From positions 62,001 to 126,000 of the forward strand of contig JADKIH010000010.1 in NCBI GenBank assembly GCA_016721305.1: 64,000 bases of DNA, read 5' to 3'. The notes under the pieces were generated by a model. That model saw only the letters and a list, made by a program, of their open reading frames with translations. It was not told where the DNA came from and ran no database searches. The translations under genes were made by a program, and so were the position numbers. Shown one piece after another: positions 1-10,097 of the stretch. This stretch comes from Bacteroidota bacterium (GTDB lineage Bacteria; Bacteroidota; Bacteroidia; AKYH767-A; 2013-40CM-41-45). The first letter of the stretch is position 1. Each line of letters starts with the position of its first letter.

Positions 1-2245
1 ATAACGATCTTTTCCGGGAGGTCCAAATGGCAATGGTGTTCCAAAGATCAGACTCAATTGCATTTTGTACGTCGGGAATTTCGGGAGAAAATCCTGGAAG
101 TATAAGCCGAAGGTCACGCGCTGATCGGCCGGACGTGGCAAATAACCGGGCTCAACTTTAATACTGTCGGCATGGCGCTGGTCGAATGTGAAGCCTGGAA
201 TAATTTCTTCTCCATCGGCATTGAAGAAGCGATAGTAGAAATCGTTTTTAATATCTTCTTCCGTTTGCATCACGGATAAGCTCATCCATGATTCGGTACC
301 ACTTACAAATTCTCCGTAGAGTCGTAAATCAACTCCGCGTGAATAGCCTTTCGATGTGTACTCAGGTAAATAACGTAAGCGAATATTGTCGACTACGTAA
401 GGAATCAAATTCTCGAGCGATTTATAATAAACTTGAGGTGAGCTTGAATTCTTGTCCGAGCGCAAGGAAGGTGAGATCGCCGCCTATTACGAGGTGAATG
501 GATTTCTGCGCTTTTGTTTCAGGGTACAACACTCCGTCGAAGTTTCGGACTTCATGATAGAAGGCAGGCTGATAATAATATCCTGCCGATGCTCTCAGTT
601 TTAATCTCTTCAGGTGTTTAGGCGAGTAGGAGACAGAAGCGCGAGGACTGATTAAAAGTTCCTGATTGATGTCGGAATAATTTACGCGAACACCGGTGGT
701 GATAATGAATTTAGCAGAATCACCCAATTCCCAATTGTTCTGAATGTAAGCGCTGATGCGATTTGTAACTAGTGAATTCTTTGCAATGGCAACATCATTT
801 AGAGTTATCACGGCATTGAATGAATCTCTCGGACTTGGAATAGAATAACCTGCCGAATCGATGTAATTCCATTCGTGCAATTTGTCGGCAAAGTCTTCGT
901 GCTGAACTTTTGCTCCCCATTGCCAAACCATATTGTGACTGGTGTCGATAATCTCGCCTTTATGTTCAAGAGCGATAACGGTCCCGTCGAGGCGATTACG
1001 ACCGTGATTCAAAAACGATCCGACACCCAGATTGTAAGCAACCGTTCCGAAATCATCTTTTCCTAAATCGGTTTCGAGCTGATCAAGGAAGTATTGCCCG
1101 AGAATGTCGAAACTTTCTTCTTCGTGTGTATTGAAGGCTGTTCCGATCAATTTAAGCTTCACGGTTTCTTTCGGCTGATAAATGGCCGACATAGCTCCGG
1201 TGAATGTCTGGAATTTATCGACTTCCTGTCCGTCGAAGTAAACGGTAAATCTCTTTGCATCGTTAATCGTTCCGAAATTCGTTTCACGTGTTTGCGGAAC
1301 GAGTGCGTATTTATTGCGTGCGTAATTGCCAAAAAACTCGAGAGTGAACTTCTTTGTAAATTCGTAACCGGTTAATACCTGTACGTCGGTAAACGAAGGT
1401 TTGTATTCGCCTTTGGTCTCAAAAGTATTCAAGATATACTGATTCGATTTCTGACGCAAACCGGCCATGTAATACCACTTCGTATTCTTGCTGCGATTTT
1501 CTAATTCCAAATTGGCACCAAGCAAGGATGCGGAAATAGAACCGGCAAATTTCTTCGGACGACGATACTGAATGTCGAGAACAGATGAAAGCTTGTCACC
1601 ATAGATGGCATCGAAACCTCCGGATGAGAACTTAATGTTTTCAACCATATCCGGATTGATAACGCTCAATCCTTCCTGCTGTCCTGAACGCACTAACTGC
1701 GGACGATAAACTTCGAAGTCGTTGATGTAAATAAGATTCTCATCGTATGAACCGCCGCGAACTGAATAAGTAGAACTAAGTTCATTATTCGAACTTACAC
1801 CGGCTTGTGTTTTGACAACGTCTTCGACACTCTGATTGATTGTCGGAATATTTTTAACGTGTACCGGATCAATCGTTGTTGTATTTCCTTTTTTGATCGA
1901 CTCGCCCTGAATGTTTACATCCTTAATCTGAATAGAAGTGAGGTGAAGCGATTTCGATATATCTTTTACTTCATTCGGCTCTAAACGAACTGTAACGGTA
2001 TCGTTTTTCATTCCCGTGAAAGAAAAAACGAGCTGAAGCAATTCTCCCGAAGGAACACTCAGGCTGAAGTTACCGTTATTATCGGTGGCTGTAGAGATTG
2101 TTTTACCAAGAACCACAATGGCAGCTCCGGGAAGCGGACCGCCTTCGTTGTCGCGGAGTTTCCCTTTAATTACTGCCTGCTGGGCAACAACGGAAGAGGA
2201 AAGAAGGATGAAAAGAAATAAAAGCAGCCGGCGTGGTGAAGCCAT
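1..2245 (-). CDS. TonB-dependent receptor, partial (runs off left edge)
   Basis: Outer-membrane TonB-dependent receptor that should import a ligand not identifiable from sequence. Residues 1-22 are a signal peptide ending in VVAQ. Residues about 24-105 form a carboxypeptidase-like regulatory (beta-sandwich) domain, followed by a plug domain with the motifs SVRGGSYDENL and SSGGFDAIYGDKLSSV, then beta-barrel strands up to the window edge. A one-base frame break lies near position 445: downstream of it the barrel continues in another frame (VYYKSLENLIPYV onward) without a stop to base 1. The ATG at 2245 is preferred over the in-frame TTG at 2254 because the signal peptide starts there. It lies 5 bases after the stop of the gene at 2251-2910 and is probably co-transcribed with it. 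The C-terminus is outside the window. Confidence 0.88.
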
Positions 2246-2250
2246 ATGGA

Positions 2251-2910
2251 TCAATTGTCTTTTTTATACTTAGTGTCTTTTTTCTTAAAGGCTCCATTTT
2301 GCCACATCTGGATAAACTTAGCCCAGGCAACAGGGTTCAGTAAATTATTCGGAGGTAATTGACCGGCGTAATAAAGGCGTGTTGATTGTTGGTCGACGTA
2401 GTTCTTAAAGTTTAGACTTCCATCCATGGCCATCGTAGAACCGATAAAGGCAAGCTTATCCGGATCCAAATTTTTCTCGGCACGTGTCAAATCATCATCA
2501 GGTACGTGCAATTGGATGAAGGCTTCTTTGAATTGCTCTTTTGTTGGCCAAGGGAAGATGACAACTTCTTTCAAAAGAATTGTATCCTGTTTCAGTATCT
2601 GAATCATCGAACAACGCTGATCGGTTAGCGTATCCGGAATGACGAAAGTAGCTCGCTTGTATCCAAGAGCACTGAACTCAATCGTATCTCCCATTTTAGC
2701 CACGAAGGAGAAAAAGCCATAGTAGTCGCTGATCGTTCCACGGAAAGTGTTTTTAATCATCAGACTCGTAAACGGAATTGGTTGAAGGCTGTCTGACGTT
2801 ACTACGACGCCTGAAAACTGAACGAGTTTGGTGTCGTCGGTGTTTTGAGCCCTAACGACAGACAAACTTGTCAGCAGGACTATTAAAACGAGTAAAAATC
2901 TCCGGATCAT
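2251..2910 (-). CDS. secreted carboxypeptidase-regulatory-like domain protein
   Basis: A 219-residue secreted protein. Residues 1-21 are a signal peptide ending in VVRAQ. Residues about 30-115 resemble the carboxypeptidase regulatory-like domain (PF13715 type; FSGVVVTSDSLQPIPFTS, then a GTISDYYGFFSF segment), which in Bacteroidota often sits beside or at the front of TonB receptors. The C-terminal half, with several tryptophans and prolines, is not assigned, and the tail is basic (FKKKDTKYKKDN). It is the first gene of a two-gene operon with the TonB receptor that follows after 5 bases, so a periplasmic or surface accessory role for that receptor is a reasonable inference. No enzymatic motif is visible. 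Confidence 0.8.
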   Translation of the reverse strand: MIRRFLLVLIVLLTSLSVVRAQNTDDTKLVQFSGVVVTSDSLQPIPFTSLMIKNTFRGTISDYYGFFSFVAKMGDTIEFSALGYKRATFVIPDTLTDQRCSMIQILKQDTILLKEVVIFPWPTKEQFKEAFIQLHVPDDDLTRAEKNLDPDKLAFIGSTMAMDGSLNFKNYVDQQSTRLYYAGQLPPNNLLNPVAWAKFIQMWQNGAFKKKDTKYKKDN

Positions 2911-3043
2911 TGATGGTGTTCTTGGTCTGCTAAAGTACTTACTTATTTGCAGTCTGAGAACGCTAAAATTCGCTAAAAATTGTTACTTTTTCATGATGGA
3001 GGAATTCCTGTAATTGCCTAACTTTGAACAATTCCCGCCACAA

Positions 3044-4080
3044 ATGAAGCGAAACCTGTCTTATTTTATCAGTCTGATCCCCGGAATCATCACCGTGGGT
3101 GGTAATCTGGCTGGCGGGAATTGGGTTTACGCTAATCTGATCTTTACATTAGGTCTATTGCCAATCGCTGAATGGTTCGTTGCTGAGAACAAGACTAATG
3201 ATGCAGAAGAAGATTCTGTTCTGCCTGATCTGGTTTTAGTACTTCATTTCTTCCTGCAGATATTCGCGCTGGGAAGTCTTTTCTATTCGTTTTCTCAAGG
3301 GAAAATTGTCGGATTTCAGATAATAGGCGCAGCGGTATCAACGGGTATTCATACAGGAACTTCATCTATTGTGGTTGCTCATGAAATGATTCATCGAAAG
3401 GGAGCCATATGGCAGTTTGCCGGAAAATTCCTTCTCTTTACTGCAGGCAATATTTACTTCTTCATCGAGCATTTAAAAGTCCATCACAAATGGGTTGGTA
3501 CGGCGAAGGACCCTGCCTCAGCACATCGTGGAGAAAGTGTGTATGGATTTTTCGTCAGATCAATTGTCGGCCAGCTATCACAATCATGGAAAATAGAAGC
3601 AGAGCGGATGAGGGAAGAAGGTAGGAGTGTTTTTCATCTTTCCAATTATGTATTTCGCAGCTCCTGTTTCAATTGATTCTTTGGGCGATCTTGTTTTATT
3701 ATTTCGGAACAATGGGCTTGCTGATATTCCTTCATCAGATTTTCGTTGCCAACTTTTTGCTTGAATACACGAACTATATTGAGCATTATGGCCTGTCGAG
3801 ATCGGAAAATGAGCGGGTCAGAGAACATCACAGCTGGCAGACCGATAAGGTAATCAGTCGGATATTGCTCATCGAACTCAGCCGTCATAGCGATCACCAT
3901 TATTTTGCATCAAAGCCTTATCATACGCTGATTTCCTATGAGAAAAGCCCCGTATTACCCGGTGGTTATGCGTCGGCATTTTATTTGGCAATAATTCCGC
4001 CTATTTGGTTTAAAATTGTGGATAAAACTCTCGATAATTACCTTAAAATTTACGGGCAAAACACTACACTTGTAAAGTAA
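3044..4080 (+). CDS. alkB: AlkB-type membrane monooxygenase (alkane 1-monooxygenase family), frame broken
   Basis: Integral-membrane di-iron oxygenase of the alkane hydroxylase/fatty acid desaturase superfamily, which hydroxylates a terminal methyl group of alkanes or related lipids. The family histidine boxes are present: HEMIH at about residues 113-117, EHLKVHH at about 142-148, and after the frame break NYIEHYG and RHSDHH. Several hydrophobic helices surround them. A one-base frame break near 3660 splits the coding sequence, and restoring it gives about 345 residues, slightly short for AlkB. ATG 3044 (MKRNLSYF) is preferred over a TTG at 3014. No rubredoxin or rubredoxin reductase gene is next to it, so the electron donor must be encoded elsewhere. 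The substrate is not certain: membrane xylene monooxygenase-like homologues share the boxes. Confidence 0.85.
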
Positions 4081-4100
4081 TAGAAATGTCATTTTTAGCT

Positions 4101-4811
4101 ATGATAAACCGTCGGCTGTTATTCTTCATATTGATCTCAATTGTTGTCACTATCTTTTCATGCAAGGATGATGTGGTAGAAGCTCCGGTTGATCAGCATT
4201 ACGGAATTTATTACCCGGTAGAAGAAGGATTCTGGATTGAGTACGCTGTCGATTCCATCGTCCATCTCGATTCCGATGATCCTTACCTGGTCGATACTTC
4301 GATTCTGTCTTACCATTTCCAGGTGCGTGAACAAATCGACACGCCGTTTGTCGACGGAGAAGGGGATACGGCTTTCGTTGTGATTCGCTATCGTCGTGAT
4401 GCGGATACGATGCCGTGGGAATTCTCATCCATCTGGACGTCGAAGCTGACGGCAAATTCTCTTCAAAGAGTAGAGGATAATCGGAGATATGTTCGCTTAT
4501 CGTTTCCGATTACGGTACGCAGTCATTGGAATGGTAATGCATACAATGATCTCGATCCGGAAGACTATTCGTACGATGATCTCTTCCAGTCATTGCCTCT
4601 GAATACCTTTACTTTCGACTCGACAGTGACTGTTATTCAGAATGATTTCACATCGAATATTAATCGCATTTATAAAAAAGAAATATACGCCAATCACGCC
4701 GGACTTATCTTCAAGCAGCTCGATAGTGTGAATACTGCCATCAGTTCCGGAAGTACAATTATTCTCAATGGAATCGAATACTCTCAAACAGTTACCGACT
4801 ATGCGCACTAA
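4101..4811 (+). CDS. putative lipoprotein of unknown function
   Basis: A 236-residue protein with a type II signal sequence. The hydrophobic stretch LLFFILISIVVTIFSC ends in Cys21, the likely lipidated residue, followed by an acidic KDD. The rest is soluble, rich in Asp and aromatic residues, with a WIEYAVDSIVHLDSDD segment early on. This is the pattern of many small Bacteroidota surface or periplasmic lipoproteins. The start at 4101 is chosen because the lipobox then falls at the normal distance; an upstream in-frame ATG at 4086 would add five residues. The 3' end overlaps the start of the subtilase gene by 11 bases, so the two are probably translated together. I do not recognise a domain and assign no function. 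Confidence 0.75.
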   Translation: MINRRLLFFILISIVVTIFSCKDDVVEAPVDQHYGIYYPVEEGFWIEYAVDSIVHLDSDDPYLVDTSILSYHFQVREQIDTPFVDGEGDTAFVVIRYRRDADTMPWEFSSIWTSKLTANSLQRVEDNRRYVRLSFPITVRSHWNGNAYNDLDPEDYSYDDLFQSLPLNTFTFDSTVTVIQNDFTSNINRIYKKEIYANHAGLIFKQLDSVNTAISSGSTIILNGIEYSQTVTDYAH

Positions 4812-6456
4812 CAGGACTCTTTTGCTCATTATGGGATTGATGCTTTCATTTTCTACCATGGTGGAAGCAATTCAATATAAATTCTTCGTGCGTTTTACAG
4901 ATAAAAACGGCAGCCCGTACTCTGTCTCCAATCCTTCTGCTTTTCTCAGTGCCAGAGCTATTGCACGAAGAGCTGCTCAGCAAATTCCGATTACGGATAT
5001 CGATTTACCGGTGAATCAGACTTACATTAATGGTCTTACGTCATCCGGCGCTATAGTGCTTACTCGTAGCAAGTGGTTTAACGGAGCGACAATTCAATGC
5101 GATTCAAACGTGCTGGCTAACGTTCTCACTTTGCCTTATGTTCTCGGTGCAAAGCATGTTGAGCGTCATACGTCGACTCATATTACTAAAGACGAAGTGA
5201 TCGCGCAAAATACTCCCTCGCTTGCTCGTACGATGAGCTACGATTACGGCGGATCTTTTAATCAGATTCATTTAATGAACGGAGAATATCTTCACAATGC
5301 AGGTTACTCCGGCGAAGGAATGGTTATCGCTCTTCTCGATGCAGGATTTTATGCCGTTGATCAATTGCCGGCTTTCGATAGTTTGCGTACTCGAGGAGGA
5401 ATTCTCGGAACATGGGATTTCGTCATGAATGAATCGGCGGTTTATGAAGACGATACACATGGAATGGAAGTGCTTTCGACAATTGCCGGAAATATTCCCG
5501 GTGAATTAGTGGGTACTGCGCCTCATGCTGATTTTTGGTTGCTTCGCTCCGAAGATGCACCGATTGAAAATATCATTGAAGAATATAATTGGGATGCAGC
5601 CGCTGAATTCGCCGATAGCGTAGGAGCAGATGTGATTAGTTCATCACTTGGATACTCCACATTCGATGATTCATCGATGAATCATGCATACAGTGACATG
5701 GATGGAAACACATGTCCGGCTTCTGTGGCGGCGGATATTGCTGTTTCACGTGGCATGCTTGTTTTAGTGAGTGCGGGAAATTCCGGTGGTAACTCCTGGC
5801 ATTACATCAGCGCTCCTTCGGATGCTGACAGCGTTCTTGCTGTCGCTGCCGTTGATGAGTTCGGAAATTATGTTGGCTTCAGTTCTTGGGGACCGGCTTC
5901 CGACGGTGATGTAAAACCGAATGTGGCTGCGAAAGGATTGTATTCAACTTTATCAGACTGGTCAGGTATGATCACTCAAGGTAGTGGAACTTCTTTTGCC
6001 TGTCCGATTTTAGCGGGCTCTGCAACATGCTTGTGGCAGGCACATCCGGGCGCATCTGCCATGGAAGTGAAACGAGCTATTGAAGAAAGTGCGAATTACT
6101 ATAACACTCCGACAGATTCACTCGGTTACGGAATTCCAAATTTTGCGAATGCTGATTTTATTTTAGGTGTACCAACGATAGCACAAAATCACGATGTGAT
6201 TTATTCGGTGTATCCGAATCCACTTTCTGATCAGTTGAATATTCGTTTGTATTCGACAACGAATGGACCGGTCAAGACTGAGTTATATAATTCGATAGGG
6301 GAATTAATATCTTCTTCGACGGAAAGTTTGATCAGTGGCGCAAATCAGGTGATTCAAATTCCTTTGAATGCTGCGTTGGCTGACGGAGTTTATTTTCTGA
6401 AAGTTTCTACGAAGGAGTTGAGTTCTAGTTTGAGTCTGGTGAAGACAGGGCGTTAA
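4801..6456 (+). CDS. secreted subtilisin-like serine peptidase (S8) with T9SS type A tail
   Basis: A 551-residue subtilase. After a short signal peptide (about residues 1-23) comes a propeptide-like region, then the catalytic domain with the triad Asp180 in IALLDAGF, His220 in EDDTHGMEV and Ser398 in GSGTSFACP, plus an oxyanion Asn in SAGNSGG. The last about 80 residues (VYPNPLSDQLNIRLYSTT, then an LADGVYFLKVS segment) match the type A sorting domain recognised by the type IX secretion system. The enzyme should therefore be exported to the surface or medium and digest proteins. ATG 4801 is preferred because the signal peptide begins there. It overlaps the preceding lipoprotein gene by 11 bases. 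The reading frame is intact. Confidence 0.92.
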   Translation: MRTNRTLLLIMGLMLSFSTMVEAIQYKFFVRFTDKNGSPYSVSNPSAFLSARAIARRAAQQIPITDIDLPVNQTYINGLTSSGAIVLTRSKWFNGATIQCDSNVLANVLTLPYVLGAKHVERHTSTHITKDEVIAQNTPSLARTMSYDYGGSFNQIHLMNGEYLHNAGYSGEGMVIALLDAGFYAVDQLPAFDSLRTRGGILGTWDFVMNESAVYEDDTHGMEVLSTIAGNIPGELVGTAPHADFWLLRSEDAPIENIIEEYNWDAAAEFADSVGADVISSSLGYSTFDDSSMNHAYSDMDGNTCPASVAADIAVSRGMLVLVSAGNSGGNSWHYISAPSDADSVLAVAAVDEFGNYVGFSSWGPASDGDVKPNVAAKGLYSTLSDWSGMITQGSGTSFACPILAGSATCLWQAHPGASAMEVKRAIEESANYYNTPTDSLGYGIPNFANADFILGVPTIAQNHDVIYSVYPNPLSDQLNIRLYSTTNGPVKTELYNSIGELISSSTESLISGANQVIQIPLNAALADGVYFLKVSTKELSSSLSLVKTGR

Positions 6457-6540
6457 CGTGTTTCCCGCAGATAGTGCAGAAATCGCAGAATGCCCTCGTG
6501 GTCATCTCGTGGACCTTGTGTTCTTGTGGTGAAAAAAAAT

Positions 6541-6589
6541 CACTCACCACTCACCACTCCGCAACTCGCAACTCGCAACTCGCAACCCG
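6541..6589 (+). repeat. degenerate heptamer array (CACTCAC to CAACTCG/CAACCCG)
   Basis: Seven consecutive 7-base units in perfect register. The first two are CACTCAC, the third CACTCCG, the next three CAACTCG and the last CAACCCG, so the unit changes stepwise while the period stays at 7. The array ends two bases before the trxB stop codon. A GTGGTGA just upstream (about 6527-6533) can pair with the first units as a short hairpin. Confidence 0.9.
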
Positions 6590-6590
6590 C

Positions 6591-7531
6591 CTAATGCCCT
6601 TTCGCCGCCAAATATCTCTCCGCATCCAAAGCCGCCATACAACCTGAACCTGCCGCAGTAACTGCCTGACGGTAGTATTTATCGGCTACATCACCGGCAG
6701 CGAATACGCCTTCGACATTTGTTTTGCTGCTTCCCGGAACGGCTAGAATATATCCGGCTTCATCCATATTTATAAATGGCTTGAAGATATCGGAGTTCGG
6801 CGTGTGACCGATGGCCACGAAAAACCATGTTACATCGAGACGACGATCTTCGCCGGTCTTTGTATTGGTTACCATTACTCCGTCAACTGTTTTCTCACCA
6901 AGAATTTCTTTTGTTGTCGTATTCCATAGCACTTCGATATTCGGAGTATTCAAAACGCGATGTTGCATGGCCTTGCTGGCACGCATTTCATCACGACGAA
7001 CAATCATGTATACTTTTTGCAAAGCTTCGCCAGATACGTTGCTTCTTCTGCAGCCGTATCACCGGCACCGATGATGGCAACATCCTGTCCGCGGAAAAAG
7101 TATCCGTCACAAACAGCGCAAGCCGAAACACCAAAACCATTCAGTCGTTGCTCCGATGGAAGTCCCAGCCATTTCGCTGATGCTCCTGTCGCAATGATAA
7201 CGGTGTCGGCAGTGATGGTTTTGTTTTCGTCAATCACTACTTTATGAATCGGTCCTGTAAAATCTACAGACGTAGCATAACCATAACGAATGTCGGTACC
7301 GAAACGCTCAGCCTGTGCTTTGAAATCTTCCATCATTTCAGGTCCCATCGTTCCTTTCGGATATCCCGGAAAGTTGTCGACTTCTGTAGTGATGGTCAAT
7401 TGTCCGCCGGGTTGCAAACCCATATACATGACAGGTTTTAAATCAGCACGCGCCGCATAAATTGCCGCCGTATACCCCGCAGGACCTGAACCGATAATCA
7501 GGCATTGAACATGTTCGTTTTCGTTACTCAT
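6591..7531 (-). CDS. trxB: thioredoxin-disulfide reductase, frame broken
   Basis: NADPH-dependent flavoenzyme that reduces thioredoxin in the cytoplasm. The FAD-binding motif GSGPAGYTAAIYAAR lies near residues 14-28 and the redox-active CAVC at 138-141, followed by the NADPH-binding GAGDTAAEEA. The C-terminal FAD motif (GVFAAGDVAD) lies in the second fragment. A single base is missing near 7015 (expected KKVYMIVRR), splitting the gene into two overlapping frames. Restoring it gives 313 residues, the normal length for bacterial TrxB. As the enzyme is normally important for growth and both halves are perfectly conserved, a sequencing error is more likely than a pseudogene. The gene is monocistronic here, bounded on both sides by short-unit repeat arrays. 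Confidence 0.93.
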
Positions 7532-7625
7532 AATGAATTACTTTTTTGCGGTGCAAAGGTAGTAAATGATTAGCAAGTTTGCACGAGGGGGGATTGGGGT
7601 TGATAATCAGGCAAATGAGGTCAGG

Positions 7626-7749
7626 ATTAAAGATTGAAGATTGAATATTGAATATTAGGGCTGCGAGATTAATGAGCAACTGCATGATTTGAAAATAGTA
7701 GTTTGCGTTAGCCCAACAATCTTCAATCTTCAACCTTCAATCTCCAATT
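7626..7749. repeat. inverted pair of heptamer arrays (ATTGAAG / CAATCTT)
   Basis: The left arm 7626-7656 consists of ATTAAAG, ATTGAAG, ATTGAAT and ATTGAAT units. The right arm 7717-7749 consists of CAATCTT, CAATCTT, CAACCTT and CAATCTC units. The right arm is the reverse complement of the left, so the two can fold into a stem of about 30 bp that extends inward through AGGGCT (left) and AGCCC (right). The centre is about 45-60 bases long. The arrays fill the space between the trxB start and the end of the TonB receptor gene, and the right arm stops 7 bases from that gene's stop codon. Confidence 0.88.
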
Positions 7750-7755
7750 CCACCC

Positions 7756-9888
7756 TCAAAGTCTGTACCTCACCGCCAAGCTCGCCACTCTCCCCGTAGT
7801 CGAAGCCCACAGGTATTTGAAATTCGGATGTGTGATTGTTCCGGTGAAAAGACTTTCGTTGTTTGATTGTTTATAGTCGTTCAGGTTTTCGAAATTTAAG
7901 GTGAGCGAGAATTTGCCAAAGGAGTATGACGTCATGAAAGCAGTGAACCAGTAGGAAGGTGTATTAGTATCGTCTTCTCGTTTTTGTGATGCAGTGTAAC
8001 TGGCTTCGATGCCGGCTTTCCAGTGGTCGGTCAGGTCGAATGCGAAGACGGTTGCAAAACGGGAGTTTGGTGAATAGGCGAGAAGCTTGCGCTCTCCGTT
8101 CAGATTGTAATCCGCATACGTGTATGAATAGCCGAGATACAATTCAGCTTCGCCATAAGTTAAGAGCACGTAACTTTCGCTTCCTTTTGTTTCCAATCGT
8201 CCGTCAGCATTGGTGAATATGTTTGCATTTTGAATAGTGAAATGCTGAATGGTCGTAAGGAAAAATGATTGATTAAAAGTAAAGCCGACTTTTTTCCAAA
8301 GAAGTGAATGATAATTTACATCTCCGCTGAATCCGTAGGAGTTCTCCTCTGATTTATCTGGTAGATGTATGCTGTCGCCGGCTAAAACTGCCGCATCATT
8401 GAATGGTTCTATCAAACGATAACCGAGACCGCCGCCGATACGGGAAGTGATTTTCTCATTCCATTTCATCAGAAAGCTGATTGATGGTAGTGGAATGATT
8501 TTTCCGGAGATTAATTCATCAGCACGAAATCCTGTTTGCGCCGATAACTTAGACGATAATTTCCAATCGTCCTGAATGAAAACGCCGGGAGTAGAAACTT
8601 TTCTGAATTTTGAATCGATGACGACTTCCGGTGTTGAAGTAAAATTGGAATAGTTGTACGTAATGCCGGCCGTAATTAAATGGTCGCCTGTTTTATAATT
8701 CCAGCTGCTTTCTAAGTAGGCCAGATATGATTTCGCATTGAGAGCAAACTCATTTGATGAAAATTTTCTGTCGGCCATTCCGGCCAAGCCGCGTACTGTC
8801 CATCCAATGCGACCTTTCGGATTGTTCGAGTAGAATAGATCTACACTGTTTCGACTTGATTTATCCTTTTCGAAATAGGAGTGAATGCTATCGCCTTTAT
8901 CGGCGAGCCATTGCATATCGCCACCTTTGAGATCCGTAAATGTCAAAGTGTAACCGATTTTCAATTTTTGCTTATTCTTTCCATACACAAAGAATTGCGG
9001 ATGGAATTGCAATTGATTTTGATCGGGCGAATCGCTCAGGCCATCGTTCCCTCGATCTTTTGCTTTCTGAGTACTGCCGGCTGCAAATATGGTAAATGCT
9101 GTTTTTTTCTTTTTGGAAGAATAATAAAAATCGGCATTTGATTTCCCTAAATCATTTTCACTTACTAATGCCGTTAGTTTTGTGCTGTCGACCGGTTCGG
9201 CTGAGATCAGATTGATCATTCCGGCAATAGCGCCGGCTCCGAAGAGTACAGACGATGGTCCTTTCAGTATTTCAACCTGTTTAAGATCGAGTGGTGGAAT
9301 ATCTAAAAAGCCGATGCTACCGGAGAATCCGTTGAATAAGGGAAGTCCGTCTTTGCGTGTTTGAGTGTATTGCTCACCTAAACCCTGAATACGAATGGCT
9401 GATGCACCTGAAATTGCTGAAGTTTGTTGTAATTGTAATCCGGCCATATCGCCAAGCAGGCTGCCGATATTATCCGGAACGATCGTGCTTTCTTCGTCGA
9501 TTTCATCTTTGCCGATCACTTCCATTCGTTGTGCCTCATCTTCGATATGGTGATTTGTACGGGTGGAACTAACAATTACCTCTTCCAGTTCATGGTTGGC
9601 CGAGTGAAGAAAAAATGTAACGGAAGAATCTTCGTTTAATGAGAAAATAAACTCGCCCGGTTCATAGCCCATCGTGAATGTTTTCAAAAGGTGTTTTCCC
9701 GGATTGATGTTTTTGAAAATAATTTTTCCATTCGTATCAGTTCCACCTGTGTGTGTGCTATCATCGAGCAATACCGAAACAAACGGAAGCGTTTCTTTAC
9801 TTACCGAATCCTTCAAGGTAATATTGATACTAAGCTGTGCCTTCGCAGAAAACCCTAACAGTAGGATCAGCACCAATAATTTATTCAT
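7756..9888 (-). CDS. TonB-dependent receptor, probable metal or metal-complex uptake
   Basis: A complete 710-residue TonB-dependent outer-membrane receptor. Residues 1-18 are a signal peptide (FSAKAQ). A carboxypeptidase-like domain follows (DSVSKETLPFVSVLLDDS, TGGTDTNGKI), then a plug domain with RIQGLGEQYTQTRKDGLP and VEILKGPSSVLFGAGAIAG, then a 22-strand-type barrel ending in VASLAVRYRL. The C-terminal residues are aromatic and basic, as usual for barrel insertion. The start at 9888 is chosen because the signal peptide begins there. It is divergent from a small Cys protein and a Met/His-rich outer-membrane protein, and an HMA-domain protein lies further on. A role in copper or other heavy-metal handling is inferred from this context, not from the receptor sequence itself. 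Confidence 0.9.
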   Translation of the reverse strand: MNKLLVLILLLGFSAKAQLSINITLKDSVSKETLPFVSVLLDDSTHTGGTDTNGKIIFKNINPGKHLLKTFTMGYEPGEFIFSLNEDSSVTFFLHSANHELEEVIVSSTRTNHHIEDEAQRMEVIGKDEIDEESTIVPDNIGSLLGDMAGLQLQQTSAISGASAIRIQGLGEQYTQTRKDGLPLFNGFSGSIGFLDIPPLDLKQVEILKGPSSVLFGAGAIAGMINLISAEPVDSTKLTALVSENDLGKSNADFYYSSKKKKTAFTIFAAGSTQKAKDRGNDGLSDSPDQNQLQFHPQFFVYGKNKQKLKIGYTLTFTDLKGGDMQWLADKGDSIHSYFEKDKSSRNSVDLFYSNNPKGRIGWTVRGLAGMADRKFSSNEFALNAKSYLAYLESSWNYKTGDHLITAGITYNYSNFTSTPEVVIDSKFRKVSTPGVFIQDDWKLSSKLSAQTGFRADELISGKIIPLPSISFLMKWNEKITSRIGGGLGYRLIEPFNDAAVLAGDSIHLPDKSEENSYGFSGDVNYHSLLWKKVGFTFNQSFFLTTIQHFTIQNANIFTNADGRLETKGSESYVLLTYGEAELYLGYSYTYADYNLNGERKLLAYSPNSRFATVFAFDLTDHWKAGIEASYTASQKREDDTNTPSYWFTAFMTSYSFGKFSLTLNFENLNDYKQSNNESLFTGTITHPNFKYLWASTTGRVASLAVRYRL

Positions 9889-9973
9889 TCCATAAAAGTA
9901 AGTATACAGAAGCGTAACCCCAATCATTAAATCAATGTGTTCATTTCAAGCTCGTGACAAAGGCGTGTATGTC

Positions 9974-9990
9974 CAAAAATCCAATTTTTG
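9974..9990. promoter_or_regulatory. short inverted repeat between divergent genes
   Basis: CAAAAAT and ATTTTTG separated by three bases form a 7-bp stem or a dyad-symmetric site, 86 bases upstream of the TonB receptor start and 108 bases before the divergent small gene. It could be an operator for the divergent pair or simply a hairpin in an AT-rich spacer; no consensus is recognised. Confidence 0.3.
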
Positions 9991-10034
9991 CGTGAATTTC
10001 TTATTTCAGGGCAAAATGCGGACTTTGTGAAAAA

Positions 10035-10069
10035 TCTAATTACCAATTACAAATTTCTAATTTCTATTC
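10035..10069 (+). repeat. degenerate heptamer array (TCTAATT/ACCAATT)
   Basis: Five units in strict 7-base register: TCTAATT, ACCAATT, ACAAATT, TCTAATT, TCTATTC. It ends 28 bases before the start codon of the small Cys protein gene, so it lies in its leader or promoter region. Confidence 0.75.
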
Positions 10070-10097
10070 CCGATATTTGAACCTCCAACGAACAAAC

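Noticed and set aside
7524..7733. Minus-strand open frame upstream of trxB
   Set aside because: It runs through the ATTGAAG array region and has no protein-like features; it overlaps the trxB start.
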